Below are positions 8,741 to 17,041 of a stretch of DNA of 64,000 nt, in pieces (the first letter of the stretch is position 1; each line of letters opens with the position of its first letter). The notes under the pieces are model-generated. The model did not search any database. It was not told the DNA's origin and saw only the letters and a program-made list of their open reading frames with translations. This stretch comes from Gemmatimonadaceae bacterium (lineage in GTDB: Bacteria > Gemmatimonadota > Gemmatimonadetes > Gemmatimonadales > Gemmatimonadaceae): positions 1 through 64,000 of the forward strand of contig JAICLZ010000008.1 of the NCBI GenBank assembly GCA_025929535.1, written 5' to 3'. The translations under genes were made by a program, and so were the position numbers.

Positions 8741-11700
8741 TCAGAAGGTCAGGTTGAGGGTCGCGGTGACGCGGGAGAGGGGCGGGAGCAATGCCTGATC
8801 GAGCCCTACGAGGCTGCCGGGTGTAGCGCTGACGAAAACCTCGGGGTCTGGTCCGGTGTATTTCGTCCAGAGCGCGAGCTCGCGAGCTGCCAGCGTGAAC
8901 GAGGCATGCGTGATACCGGGCAGCAGGTGATCCGGCAGCTGGTACGTGGCGGAGACCTCGCGCAGCTTCACGAACGACGCGTCCTGGTAGTACAGATCGC
9001 TCGCACCCAGTGCGTCTGCCGTGGTGAAGTCGGTTTCAGCGACTTGCACGGCTGAGTACTTCTGCGGGTGATAGTTGATGTCGCAGAATCCGATTCCCAG
9101 CGCGCCGGAGCACCGATCGAGGTCGATTGCGTTGAGGAGGCGGTTTCCTCGCTTCCAGTCGACCAGCGCGTACAGGCGAAGCTTCTTGAACAGGGTGAAC
9201 GTGTTGCCGATCGAGCCGGTGCTGGTCGGCGTTGGCGTCCCGATGTACACGAAGGGAGCATCGGCGCATGCAACCGCGGGCTGTCCGGGACCACCGTCAC
9301 ACAGAATGTCGGAGGGGGCGCCGGTCGTGGGATCGACCGTTGCCGAGACGACCTTTCGCGTGAAGAAGGATTCGATCGGAAAGCCTTCGACGTTGTACTG
9401 GCCGGCGCTCGTCACCAGCGACGGGAGGCCACCGAGGCTTATGACCTTGTTGTGGGAGGTCGCGAAGTTGCCCGTGATGTCCCAGCCGAAGTTGTTGTAC
9501 TTGAGCACCGACAGAGTCGCCTGCAACTCGATTCCGTGGTTGTTCACCTGGCCCAGATTCTGGAACTGGGTGCCGGAGAATCCGGACGAGGGCGCGATGT
9601 TCTGGGCGACGATCTCGTTGGTGGTGTGCTTGTTATAGTAGGTGAAGTCGAGGTGAAGCCGATGGAACATGTCCGATTCGAATCCGGCTTCGACTTCCTT
9701 GCCGCGCTCCGGCTTCAGATTGGCGTTACCAAACGCCCCCGCGGTAAAAGCATTCGAGCCCAACGGTCCCTGCACCGGCGAATACGAGCGCAGTGCCGAG
9801 TAGGCGAGAGGCGCCCGTCCCGATTCTCCATACGCCGCACGCACCTTCAGCGTATTGATGAAGCCGACGTGCCAGAACGGCTCCTCGTTCACGATCCACG
9901 AGGCGCTCACTTTTGGATACGTGATCCACTTGAACTGCGAGCCGAAGGCGCTGTTGTTGTCCACTCGGAGGGCGCCGGTGAGATACAACCGGTCATTGAA
10001 GCCGAGCTCCTCCTGCGCGTAGCCACCGATGGTCGTGTTGATGGTGTCGCCCTGCGTTGATGGGAGCGCTGTCGCAGTGCCGGAGACCGTCGTGATCGAC
10101 GGACCAGGGAATCCGATTCCGCCAAGGAAGCTCTCGTTCAGGCTCGTGCGGTACCACTGCCCTCCGAGCGACGTCGATGACGTCAACGATGACGTGAGCT
10201 TTGCCTTGGCCGTCGCGTTGTAGTCGAACGTGGTGAGCGATGTTCCGGTGAGCGTCTGGCCGATGCGGCCGGCAGCATTGCCCAGCGTGAATGGTGCGAG
10301 CTCCGGCGGAGCATACTTCTCCAGCCCTCTGCCATCTTCCGACGTGTGATCCACACCAACGATGAGGCGTTGGGAGAACCAGTCCACCGGGTGGTGATTG
10401 AACGTCGCGCTCCCCGTGAAGCGATTGACGAGATCGAGGTTGTCGAACAACGTCTGAGGTACCACTGGCGGCACGTTGGGATAGAAGCCGCCTGCCCCCG
10501 GAACGCTGAAAATGAGCGGGTGGCCCAGCTGCGCTCCGAGCAGCGCCGACAGACCGACATCGACGCCCGTGTGATAGGTCCCCTGCACGTAATTCAGGCT
10601 CGTTCCCACGTCGAACTTCGTGCTCGGAGCAACGTTCAGATTCGCGTGTCCATTGAACTGGCGAATGCTGTTGTTCGGCTCGACTCCCACATCGTTCTCG
10701 AAGTTGCCGGAGAGATAGTAGCTCGCCGTTCCCAATCCGCCCGAGAGTGCCGCGGTGTACTGCCGTGCCCGGCCGTTCGTGAAGACCGGTGTGCCGAGCT
10801 TTTCCTGCGACGTGATGCCGTTGAACGGGATGATGGCGCCGGTACTATCGGGAGCGAAGTTCGTCACGACCCGGTTTTCCGGATCCCTGAAGTAGATGAC
10901 GCCTTGCTGCGTCTGAAAATTCCACGTCGGCTTCGTCCCCGCGCCCTTCTTGGTGATGATCTGGATGACGCCGTTGGCGGCCTCGGTTCCATAGATCGTT
11001 GCCGCAGCGGGTCCCTTGATGATCTGGATGCTCTCGATCTCTTCCGGGCTGATGTCGTTGAGCCGACCCACGACGCCAGCGTTCTGTGCGCCAAAGCCGC
11101 CATTGCCGCCCGTGGTCACACCGCCATTGGTTGCATTGCTCACCCGAACGCCATCGATGTAGATGAGCGGGTTGTTGTTGAGCCCCAGACTCGATACGCC
11201 GCGGATGTTGATGTTGGGACCCGCACCGAGACGGCCGGAGTTCGGCACGATCGAGACGCCGGGAGCCTTGCTGTTCAACAGCGTGCCGAGATCCGGTGAT
11301 TGCGATTTCGAGAGCTGCTCGGTCGCGTTCACGCTCGACACGGCGTTTCCGATCTCTCGTCGCTCCTGGCCACCAGGAGTGCCGGTGACGATCACTTCAC
11401 TCAATGATGTCGCGGTTGCCTGTAACGCGAAATTCACGGTGACCTGTCCTTCGGTGCCGACGGTCACGGGACGCCGTTGCGGCGCGTAGCCGATTCGCCG
11501 CGCAACCAGCACGTGTGCTCCAGCCGGCACGTTCTGGAGAGTGTACTTGCCGTCCGCGTGCGTCACGGCACCGAAGCCGGTCCCCTCCACGAGAACCGAT
11601 GCGGCCTGGATCGGACCGTTGGTGGCGGAATCGACCACCTGGCCGACGATGACTTGCCCCGGCTGCTGCTGCGCGTACGCAGCCGGCGTGGCGAGTAGTG

Positions 11701-11773
11701 AGACGACTCCGAGCGTGATCGCCGCCACGACGAAGAGCGCTCGTTGAGTGAACTGACGCGACGTCTTTCGCAT
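8741..11773 (-). CDS. SusC/RagA-family TonB-dependent outer-membrane receptor
   Basis: A 1010-residue outer-membrane importer. Signal peptide (FVVAAITLGVVSLLATPAAYA), then a carboxypeptidase-regulatory-like beta-sandwich (VIVGQVVDSATNGPIQAASV), a plug domain with the SusC signature (NINIRGVSSLGLNNNPLIY, IDGVRV), and a beta-barrel ending in LNLTF with the C-terminal aromatic residue typical of barrel proteins. The ATG at 11773 was chosen over longer in-frame starts because GGGAG lies 7 bases upstream and a signal peptide follows directly. It pairs with the SusD gene 2 bases downstream and follows the D-aminoacylase gene after 121 bases. A GTATAC palindrome lies 20 bases upstream of the start, matching the operators of the GntR locus nearby. 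Confidence 0.95.
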   Translation of the reverse strand: MRKTSRQFTQRALFVVAAITLGVVSLLATPAAYAQQQPGQVIVGQVVDSATNGPIQAASVLVEGTGFGAVTHADGKYTLQNVPAGAHVLVARRIGYAPQRRPVTVGTEGQVTVNFALQATATSLSEVIVTGTPGGQERREIGNAVSSVNATEQLSKSQSPDLGTLLNSKAPGVSIVPNSGRLGAGPNINIRGVSSLGLNNNPLIYIDGVRVSNATNGGVTTGGNGGFGAQNAGVVGRLNDISPEEIESIQIIKGPAAATIYGTEAANGVIQIITKKGAGTKPTWNFQTQQGVIYFRDPENRVVTNFAPDSTGAIIPFNGITSQEKLGTPVFTNGRARQYTAALSGGLGTASYYLSGNFENDVGVEPNNSIRQFNGHANLNVAPSTKFDVGTSLNYVQGTYHTGVDVGLSALLGAQLGHPLIFSVPGAGGFYPNVPPVVPQTLFDNLDLVNRFTGSATFNHHPVDWFSQRLIVGVDHTSEDGRGLEKYAPPELAPFTLGNAAGRIGQTLTGTSLTTFDYNATAKAKLTSSLTSSTSLGGQWYRTSLNESFLGGIGFPGPSITTVSGTATALPSTQGDTINTTIGGYAQEELGFNDRLYLTGALRVDNNSAFGSQFKWITYPKVSASWIVNEEPFWHVGFINTLKVRAAYGESGRAPLAYSALRSYSPVQGPLGSNAFTAGAFGNANLKPERGKEVEAGFESDMFHRLHLDFTYYNKHTTNEIVAQNIAPSSGFSGTQFQNLGQVNNHGIELQATLSVLKYNNFGWDITGNFATSHNKVISLGGLPSLVTSAGQYNVEGFPIESFFTRKVVSATVDPTTGAPSDILCDGGPGQPAVACADAPFVYIGTPTPTSTGSIGNTFTLFKKLRLYALVDWKRGNRLLNAIDLDRCSGALGIGFCDINYHPQKYSAVQVAETDFTTADALGASDLYYQDASFVKLREVSATYQLPDHLLPGITHASFTLAARELALWTKYTGPDPEVFVSATPGSLVGLDQALLPPLSRVTATLNLTF

Positions 11774-11790
11774 GTCGAGCTCCCGTTGAT

Positions 11791-11796
11791 GTATAC
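11791..11796. promoter_or_regulatory. GTATAC palindrome in the SusC leader (possible GntR operator)
   Basis: GTATAC lies 17-22 bases before the SusC start codon. The same palindrome occurs at the GNAT gene start (15994-15999) and twice upstream of the serine hydrolase (16997-17002 region and 17008-17015). A second half-site at the 13-bp spacing is only weakly present here (GTTTCAC), so this is the least certain of the three sites. Confidence 0.4.
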
Positions 11797-11894
11797 GACT
11801 CTGTTTCACGTCCACTTGGTGCGCGTCGCGATCCGCAGTACCTCTGGACCCGCCCGCCGAAACAACTCCGCTGCAATAGCCCATCGCGCTTCCC

Positions 11895-13640
11895 TCAGTG
11901 ATCTCCTGCGTCCTTCCACCCTGGACCACGTACCACCCGCCCCGGCTTTGCTCCCGTGTGCTTGCCATCGCGGATGACTTCGACGCCGTTCACCAAAACC
12001 TCGCGCACACCGGTCGATCCCTGGTTCGGCTTCTCGTACGTGCTGTGCTCCTGGATGGTCGCCGGATCGAACACTACCACATCGGCGAACATCCCTTCGC
12101 GCAGCAAGCCGCGGTCGCGAATGAGCAGCCGGTCCGCGACGGCGCCACTCATCTTCCGAATCGCATCCTCGAGCGTGAGCACGTGCTCCTCGCGCACGTA
12201 CTTGCCCAGAATGCGCGGATACGTGCCGTACGAGCGCGGATGCGTGAACTCCGTCGTGCTGTCCGGATCCGGCCCCTCGGCGTCCGTGCCGATCTTGATC
12301 CACGGCTGCTTCAGCTGCATCGCGACGTTCTCCTCACTCATGAGGAAGAAGATCGTCCCGATGTCCTGATGCTCCGTCAGCAGCAGATCCATCACGGCAT
12401 CCAGCCAGTCCTTTCCGTTCGATGCCATGACTTCGGAGAGGCGATGTCCCGCCCATTTCTTGTTGTCCGGATTGCGGAAGGCGGTGAGCAGCACGCCCTC
12501 GGGGGTCGCGAGCTCGCACAGGCTCTCCGCATACGACTTCGGATGCGCGATGTCCTCGCGGATCTTCGCGCGCTTCACCGGATCCGCGAGATTCTCGAAC
12601 AGCTTTCCGTCTGCCGATGCCGACGGCGGCAGACACGCCGCGAGTCCCGTTCCGCCCGCAGTGTACGGATACATGTTCGCCTGCACATCCAGTCCGGCCG
12701 CGCGCGCCGAATCGATCTTCGCTACCGCCTGCGCCGCCTTTCCCCAGTTGCGTTTCCCCGCCGCCTTCAGGTGATAGATCTCGACGGGAACGTTTCCTTC
12801 CTTCCCGATCCGCATCGCCTCGTCGAGCGCTTCGAGATACCGGTCGGCCTCCGATCGCATGTGCGTGATGTACACGCCGCCGTACGGCGACATCGCCTTC
12901 GAGATCTCGATCAGCTCTTCCGTGCTCGCGTAATTGCCCGGCGGATAGATGAGCGCACTTCCGAGCCCGAACGCGCCGTCCTCCATCCCGCGCCGCATCG
13001 CCGCGCGCATCGAGTCCATCTGCGCGGCGGGCGCCGCGCCCATGTGCAGCCCCATCGCGTACTCGCGAATCGTGCTCGCGCCAACGAAGGAGCCCACGTT
13101 GGGCGAGATGCCGTGCGCCTGCATCGCGCGCAGCCACGCGTCGAATCCGTGCGGCCCCTCGAACTTCCGCAGGATGGCCACCGACGCGGTATCGGACGCG
13201 TTGTCGGCGATCGTCAGCGCGCTCACCGGCGCCACGGTGTACGCCTCGCCGAGGATCTCCGTCGTCACGCCCTGCGTCAGCTTGCCGACATCGCGTCCGT
13301 CGCCGCGCAGGAAGAGATCACCGGATTGTCCCTGGATGTCGATGAAGCCGGGTGCGACGACCATCCCGGTCGCATCGATGCGCTTCGCCGCGTGCGCATC
13401 CCCCAGCTGCCCCCGCCGCACCACGCGCACGATCTTGTCGCCGCGCAGCGCGACATCGCCGTAGAACCAGGCGTTGCCGCTTCCGTCCACGACGCGCCCG
13501 TTCACGATGATCACATCGTATGGGCCATCCCCCGCTGGAGCCGGCGCCTCGCTCGAGCCGCGCGGCGCGGACCCGCAGCCAACAACGAAAGCGGCGGCCG
13601 CAACGATCGTCATCGATTCGCGAAAGCGCTTGTACATCAT
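11895..13640 (-). CDS. N-acyl-D-amino-acid deacylase-like amidohydrolase lipoprotein
   Basis: 581 residues of the D-aminoacylase branch of the amidohydrolase superfamily, which removes acyl groups from N-acyl-D-amino acids. The N-terminus looks like a lipoprotein signal (TIVAAAAFVVGC, then GSAP), so the enzyme is probably anchored outside the inner membrane. Family features: the entry strand ending GMVVAPGFIDI, then VYITHMRSEADRYLEAL and VEIYHLKAAGKRNW with likely metal-binding His residues, and KIGTDAEGP with the catalytic Asp. Oddly, the HxH metal motif normally found right after GFID reads QGQ here. The gene starts with two consecutive ATG codons after GGAG, and its first base is the last base of the permease stop (TGATG). 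It is likely in one operon with the GNAT and permease genes and perhaps SusCD. The fold is certain; catalysis on D-aminoacyl substrates is inferred. Confidence 0.88.
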   Translation of the reverse strand: MMYKRFRESMTIVAAAAFVVGCGSAPRGSSEAPAPAGDGPYDVIIVNGRVVDGSGNAWFYGDVALRGDKIVRVVRRGQLGDAHAAKRIDATGMVVAPGFIDIQGQSGDLFLRGDGRDVGKLTQGVTTEILGEAYTVAPVSALTIADNASDTASVAILRKFEGPHGFDAWLRAMQAHGISPNVGSFVGASTIREYAMGLHMGAAPAAQMDSMRAAMRRGMEDGAFGLGSALIYPPGNYASTEELIEISKAMSPYGGVYITHMRSEADRYLEALDEAMRIGKEGNVPVEIYHLKAAGKRNWGKAAQAVAKIDSARAAGLDVQANMYPYTAGGTGLAACLPPSASADGKLFENLADPVKRAKIREDIAHPKSYAESLCELATPEGVLLTAFRNPDNKKWAGHRLSEVMASNGKDWLDAVMDLLLTEHQDIGTIFFLMSEENVAMQLKQPWIKIGTDAEGPDPDSTTEFTHPRSYGTYPRILGKYVREEHVLTLEDAIRKMSGAVADRLLIRDRGLLREGMFADVVVFDPATIQEHSTYEKPNQGSTGVREVLVNGVEVIRDGKHTGAKPGRVVRGPGWKDAGDH

Positions 13641-15046
13641 CACAGCTCCGGTGCAGTTGGAAGAGAAAGCGCTCGGCGGCGCGACCCGGCACGCCAGGCG
13701 TAGAACGCCGGCGTCCCGATCAGAACGGCAATCACGCCCGCGGCGGCGCGCGCAGGCTGCGTGATGAGCGTGTTCAGCACGAGCGCCGCCGCCGATGCCA
13801 CGAAGAGCACGGGCGTCAGCGGATACCCCGGCACGCGGAACGGGCGCGGCGCATGCGGCTCCCGGCGGCGATACACGAACACGCTCAGCGCGCCCAGGCC
13901 ATAGAAAATCCAGCCGGTGAAGACGACATAGGTGAGCAGCTGCTCGAAGGTGCCGGTGCACGCGAGCACCGCGGCCCAGATCGCGATCGCGACGATCGCG
14001 AAGGCCGGCGTGCCGAGCGTCGGGTGCACGATCGCGAGCCGCTTGAAGAACACGCCGTCACGCGCCATCGCGAAATACATTCGCGGTGCGGTGAGCATGA
14101 TGCCGTTCGCGGCGCTGAAGATCGAGATCAGAATCAACAGCCCCACGATGCGCCCGGCGATCGGGCCGAATACCGAGATGCCCGCGTCCGCCGCAATGCG
14201 ATCGCTCGCGACCACCGCCTGCGGACCAAGCGCGGCGATGTAGCCGAGGTTCGCGAGCACGTAGAGCACCACGAGCGCAGCGGTCGCGAGCGAGATCGCG
14301 CGCGGGAAGGTGCGCTGCGGATTGCGCGTCTCGCCCGCCGAGAAGGTGACGTACTGCCACCCCTCGTACGCCCAGAGCACGCCGATCATCGCGGCACCGA
14401 TGCCCGAGATCAGCGCACCGGTGATCGTTGCCGGCCACGCGGCTCGACTCACGAGCGAGCCCACGGTTGGTGTTGGACCGAGCGCGATCATGCCGATGCT
14501 CAGCACGAGCAGACCCCCCACCTTTGCTCCGGTGGTCCAGTTCTGCATCGTTGCGCTGTTGCGTGTGCCACGCACGTTGATCGCGGCGATTGCGACGATC
14601 ACGCCGATGGAGATCAGCCGCGCGCCGACGCCGCCCACGGGAACGAACTCGGAGAAGTAGCTGGAGAACGCGACGGCGAGGGTGGCCACGGAGCCGCTCG
14701 CGATCACGAAGAAGCTCGTCCATCCATAGAGAAAGGCGGGCAGCGGGCCGAACGCATCGCGGATGTACGTGTACAGGCCGCCCGCATCGGGCTTCATCGC
14801 GCCCATCTCCGCGTACGTGAGAGCGCCGAGGTAGGAGAGAATGCCCGCCGCGACCCACACCAGCAGCGCGGGACCGGTTTGCGTTCCCGTTTCGCGCAGC
14901 ACCACACCCGGCACGAGGAAGATGCCCGAGCCGATCACGGTGCCGATGGCGATGAAGGTGAGGTCGAGCAGGCCGAGGGTGCGGCGGAGTTCCGCCACCG
15001 GTGCGGCAGCGGCTTCGGTTGCGGAGCTCGCGAGGGGCGTGGTCAC
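13640..15046 (-). CDS. APC-family amino-acid permease
   Basis: A 468-residue inner-membrane transporter with about 12 hydrophobic segments. Its N-terminus (GLLDLTFIAIGTVIGSGIFL) carries the G[S/T]GIF-type substrate-backbone motif typical of the amino acid/polyamine/organocation family. Other family segments include YAEMGAMKPDAGGLYTYI and FSAGETRNPQRTFPRAI. It is expected to bring amino acids into the cell by proton or sodium symport, or by exchange. The GTG start at 15046 overlaps the stop of the GNAT gene, and its stop overlaps the start of the D-aminoacylase-like gene by one base. This tight coupling suggests that it imports the amino acids that the neighbouring hydrolases release. Which amino acid, and which enantiomer, cannot be read from the sequence. 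Confidence 0.93.
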   Translation of the reverse strand: MTTPLASSATEAAAAPVAELRRTLGLLDLTFIAIGTVIGSGIFLVPGVVLRETGTQTGPALLVWVAAGILSYLGALTYAEMGAMKPDAGGLYTYIRDAFGPLPAFLYGWTSFFVIASGSVATLAVAFSSYFSEFVPVGGVGARLISIGVIVAIAAINVRGTRNSATMQNWTTGAKVGGLLVLSIGMIALGPTPTVGSLVSRAAWPATITGALISGIGAAMIGVLWAYEGWQYVTFSAGETRNPQRTFPRAISLATAALVVLYVLANLGYIAALGPQAVVASDRIAADAGISVFGPIAGRIVGLLILISIFSAANGIMLTAPRMYFAMARDGVFFKRLAIVHPTLGTPAFAIVAIAIWAAVLACTGTFEQLLTYVVFTGWIFYGLGALSVFVYRRREPHAPRPFRVPGYPLTPVLFVASAAALVLNTLITQPARAAAGVIAVLIGTPAFYAWRAGSRRRALSLPTAPEL

Positions 15047-16002
15047 GCTGCTCCCTGCTGTGGCCGACGCGCGAGCACGTAGAAGGCGCGAGAGGTGACG
15101 GGATCGCGATGGAGACCCGTCACGGTGTAGCCGTTGAGCAGCGCCCACTCGAAGTGCGCGCGCGTCGCGGCATGCCATCGCTCGGCCCGATCGCTCGCCT
15201 GCGCCGCGAGGAGCTGAAAGTCCGCGGGGATCTCGAGCAGGAGCGTGTGCGGGCGTGCTCCATCGTCCATGGATGCCCGAACGTCTCCCGGGCGCGGCAC
15301 CGCTGTGAGCACCGGACATCGCTCGAGCGCTCGCGGCGCGGGCTGCGCGCGTGGCGACGGGAGTGGCCCGGTGTCGCACACCACGATGAGCCGATCCGTC
15401 GCGAGGCCATTGTGGAGCGGGCTGGCGGTGGTGCCGTACATGTCGCGCACGTACTCGACGACGCGTGCGCCGAGAAGATTCAGATTGAGATGCGCGTTCT
15501 TTGCGACGAGGGGATCGTACGTCCAGTACATGCGCGCGATCCCGCGGCGTGCGAGCTCGGCGCGCTGATACTCCTTGAGCATGCGACCGACGCCGGCGTT
15601 GCGCGCCGATTCGCGAACGCCGAGCACGTGCGACCAGTGCGCGATGGTGCCGTGCATGAGCGCGGGGAGCCCGAACACGAATCCGAGCAGCTCGCCATCC
15701 GCGGCGTAGGCGCCGGCGACGATCCCGCCCACGTGCGCGACGACCTGCAGCACGGACGCCGGAGCGGCGTCGTCTCCCCAGATCTCGTGCTGGAGGGCGA
15801 CGCACGCCTGGCATTCGGCGCGCGCGGAGATGGGGCGCACCGTGATGTCGGTGGGCTCATCGGCGAGCGCGCCGGCGTCGATGCGTGTGGCGGGAGCGGT
15901 GGGGCGAGTGCGTGAATCGTCGAGCACGCGATACCGGAGGAAGGCGAGGATCGAGGCACGAGCCGGTGGGGGACCAACATAGGGCGCGAACTCGTATACC
16001 AC
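15043..16002 (-). CDS. GNAT-family N-acetyltransferase
   Basis: Up to 319 residues. A GNAT fold is seen from about residue 50 (ITVRPISARAECQACVALQ); the acetyl-CoA-binding segment is HVLGVRESARNAGVGRMLKEY, and the later part (WTYDPLVAKNAHLNLNLLG, GARVVEYVRDMYG) resembles the COG3375 group of predicted acetyltransferases. It heads the leftward operon with the permease and the D-aminoacylase-like gene. Acetylation of an amino acid or dipeptide is plausible and would complement a deacylase, but this is inference. The start is unsure: GTG at 16002 gives the longest frame but lies inside the GTATAC operator, and no ribosome-binding site is visible. A later GTG, for example at 15927, would leave room for a promoter whose -10 is the TATACG in that operator. 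Confidence 0.82.
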   Translation of the reverse strand: MVYEFAPYVGPPPARASILAFLRYRVLDDSRTRPTAPATRIDAGALADEPTDITVRPISARAECQACVALQHEIWGDDAAPASVLQVVAHVGGIVAGAYAADGELLGFVFGLPALMHGTIAHWSHVLGVRESARNAGVGRMLKEYQRAELARRGIARMYWTYDPLVAKNAHLNLNLLGARVVEYVRDMYGTTASPLHNGLATDRLIVVCDTGPLPSPRAQPAPRALERCPVLTAVPRPGDVRASMDDGARPHTLLLEIPADFQLLAAQASDRAERWHAATRAHFEWALLNGYTVTGLHRDPVTSRAFYVLARRPQQGAA

Positions 16003-16013
16003 AACGGTCTACC
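15994..16013. promoter_or_regulatory. Paired GTATAC-type operator at the GNAT gene start
   Basis: GTATAC at 15994-15999 and the related imperfect palindrome GGTCTACC at 16006-16013 have centres 13 bp apart. The same 13-bp arrangement occurs upstream of the divergent serine hydrolase gene (GGTATACC and TGTATACA). GntR-family dimers commonly bind GT-N-AC palindromes, and the gene for such a regulator begins about 115 bases away. The site overlaps the longest GNAT start and a possible -10 element, so repression of the leftward operon is likely. Confidence 0.55.
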
Positions 16014-16127
16014 ATTTGGTCTTGCAATCTGGACCCCGATGGGGGGTTTCGTTGCGGGCTCCGCAGCGCGCGCTCGTCCATCCCCCGCGCTTGCGCCGCC
16101 GCCGCAGCGCGCGTATCGTCCGCCATC

Positions 16128-16949
16128 GTGCCCCCCTCTCCATCCCGCTCGGCCAAATCTCCTGCCAGGCGCCGCGCCGCGACATCCACCGCCGCGTCCA
16201 CCGAGCGCCTCGACAACGTCTCGCGCGCCTACCACGATCTGCGCAGTGTCATCGTGTGGGGACAGCTCCCCCCCGGCTCGCGCATCTCCGAGCGCGTCAT
16301 CGCCGAGCGCCTCGGGCTCAGTCGCACGCCCGTGCGCAGCGCCCTCCACCGCCTCGAGCAGGAAGGCTTCGTCGCCTCCGCCGGCAAGGGCCGCGAGCGC
16401 CGTCTCATCGTCGCCCCGCTCACCAGCGACGACGGCCAGGAGGTGTATTTCATCGTCGGACACCTGGAGGGACTCGCGGCCCGCATGGCGGCGTCGCTCC
16501 CCGCTCCCCGGCGAAAAACCCTCGCGACGCGGCTGCGACAGCTCAATCGCGAGCTCGCGCTCGAGTCGCGCAAACGCGAGGATGCGTCGCTGGTGTTCGA
16601 TCTCGATCTCGAGTTCCATCGCAGCTTCGTGGAGGACGTCGTGGGCCCGCGCCTCCTCACGCTCTATCGTGCGATCAAGCCCCAGAGCGAACGCTACTCC
16701 CGCCTCTACGTCACCGTGCTGCTCGATGAGCTGTCGGCATCGGTGAAGGAGCATGAGGTGATCGCGGCCAGCATCGCGAAGGGCAACCCGGACGCCGCCC
16801 AGCGGGCGGCCGAGACGAACTGGCACAACGCGGCGCGCCGGCTCGCGCGCATCGTGGCCCAGCACGGAGAGCGGGGCAGCTGGAGCTCGTGGGACCAGGA
16901 CGTGATCCGCATCATGCCGGCGGCCGGACGCCACAAGGTGCGCTTCTAG
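16128..16949 (+). CDS. GntR-family transcriptional regulator (FCD type)
   Basis: About 273 residues. A winged helix occupies residues 30-100 (AYHDLRSVIVWGQLPPGSRI, SERVIAERLGLSRTPVRSAL, HRLEQEGFV), the classic GntR DNA-binding pattern. A helical FCD effector domain follows, with VFDLDLEFHRSFVEDV and a later His-rich helix (VKEHEVIAASI, AAETNWHNAARR), resembling the metal/acid-binding pocket of FadR-like proteins. The family usually senses small organic acids, amino acids or sugars and represses neighbouring genes. The start is uncertain: GTG at 16128 gives a short basic leader before the helix-turn-helix but has no clear ribosome-binding site. The gene sits between the leftward GNAT-permease-D-aminoacylase genes and the rightward hydrolase pair, and paired GTATAC operators lie on both sides, so it is the likely local regulator. 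Confidence 0.88.
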   Translation: MPPSPSRSAKSPARRRAATSTAASTERLDNVSRAYHDLRSVIVWGQLPPGSRISERVIAERLGLSRTPVRSALHRLEQEGFVASAGKGRERRLIVAPLTSDDGQEVYFIVGHLEGLAARMAASLPAPRRKTLATRLRQLNRELALESRKREDASLVFDLDLEFHRSFVEDVVGPRLLTLYRAIKPQSERYSRLYVTVLLDELSASVKEHEVIAASIAKGNPDAAQRAAETNWHNAARRLARIVAQHGERGSWSSWDQDVIRIMPAAGRHKVRF

Positions 16950-16983
16950 CCTGCTCCCGCCCGCGGCTCCGCGGGACGGCCTC

Positions 16984-17015
16984 TTGCGGTATTTGGTATA
17001 CCGATGTTGTATACA
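16984..17015 (+). promoter_or_regulatory. Promoter with paired GTATAC operators
   Basis: TTGCGG (16984-16989) and TTGTAT (17007-17012) are 17 bp apart and form a plausible sigma-70 type promoter. Two palindromes, GGTATACC (16995-17002) and TGTATACA (17008-17015), lie in the spacer and on the -10, with centres 13 bp apart. A GntR dimer pair bound here would block RNA polymerase. Transcription would start near 17019, and an AGGAG ribosome-binding site follows at about 17031. Confidence 0.55.
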
Positions 17016-17041
17016 GGTCGACCCCCCCACAGGAGCGACCG

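Noticed and set aside
11898..13703. 601-codon frame on the plus strand opposite the D-aminoacylase-like gene, and similar long antisense frames (for example 16946-18754 minus, 60593-62725 plus)
   Set aside because: High-GC genes leave long open frames on the other strand. These translate to Arg/His-rich sequence without family motifs or ribosome-binding sites, whereas the opposite frames have complete conserved domains.
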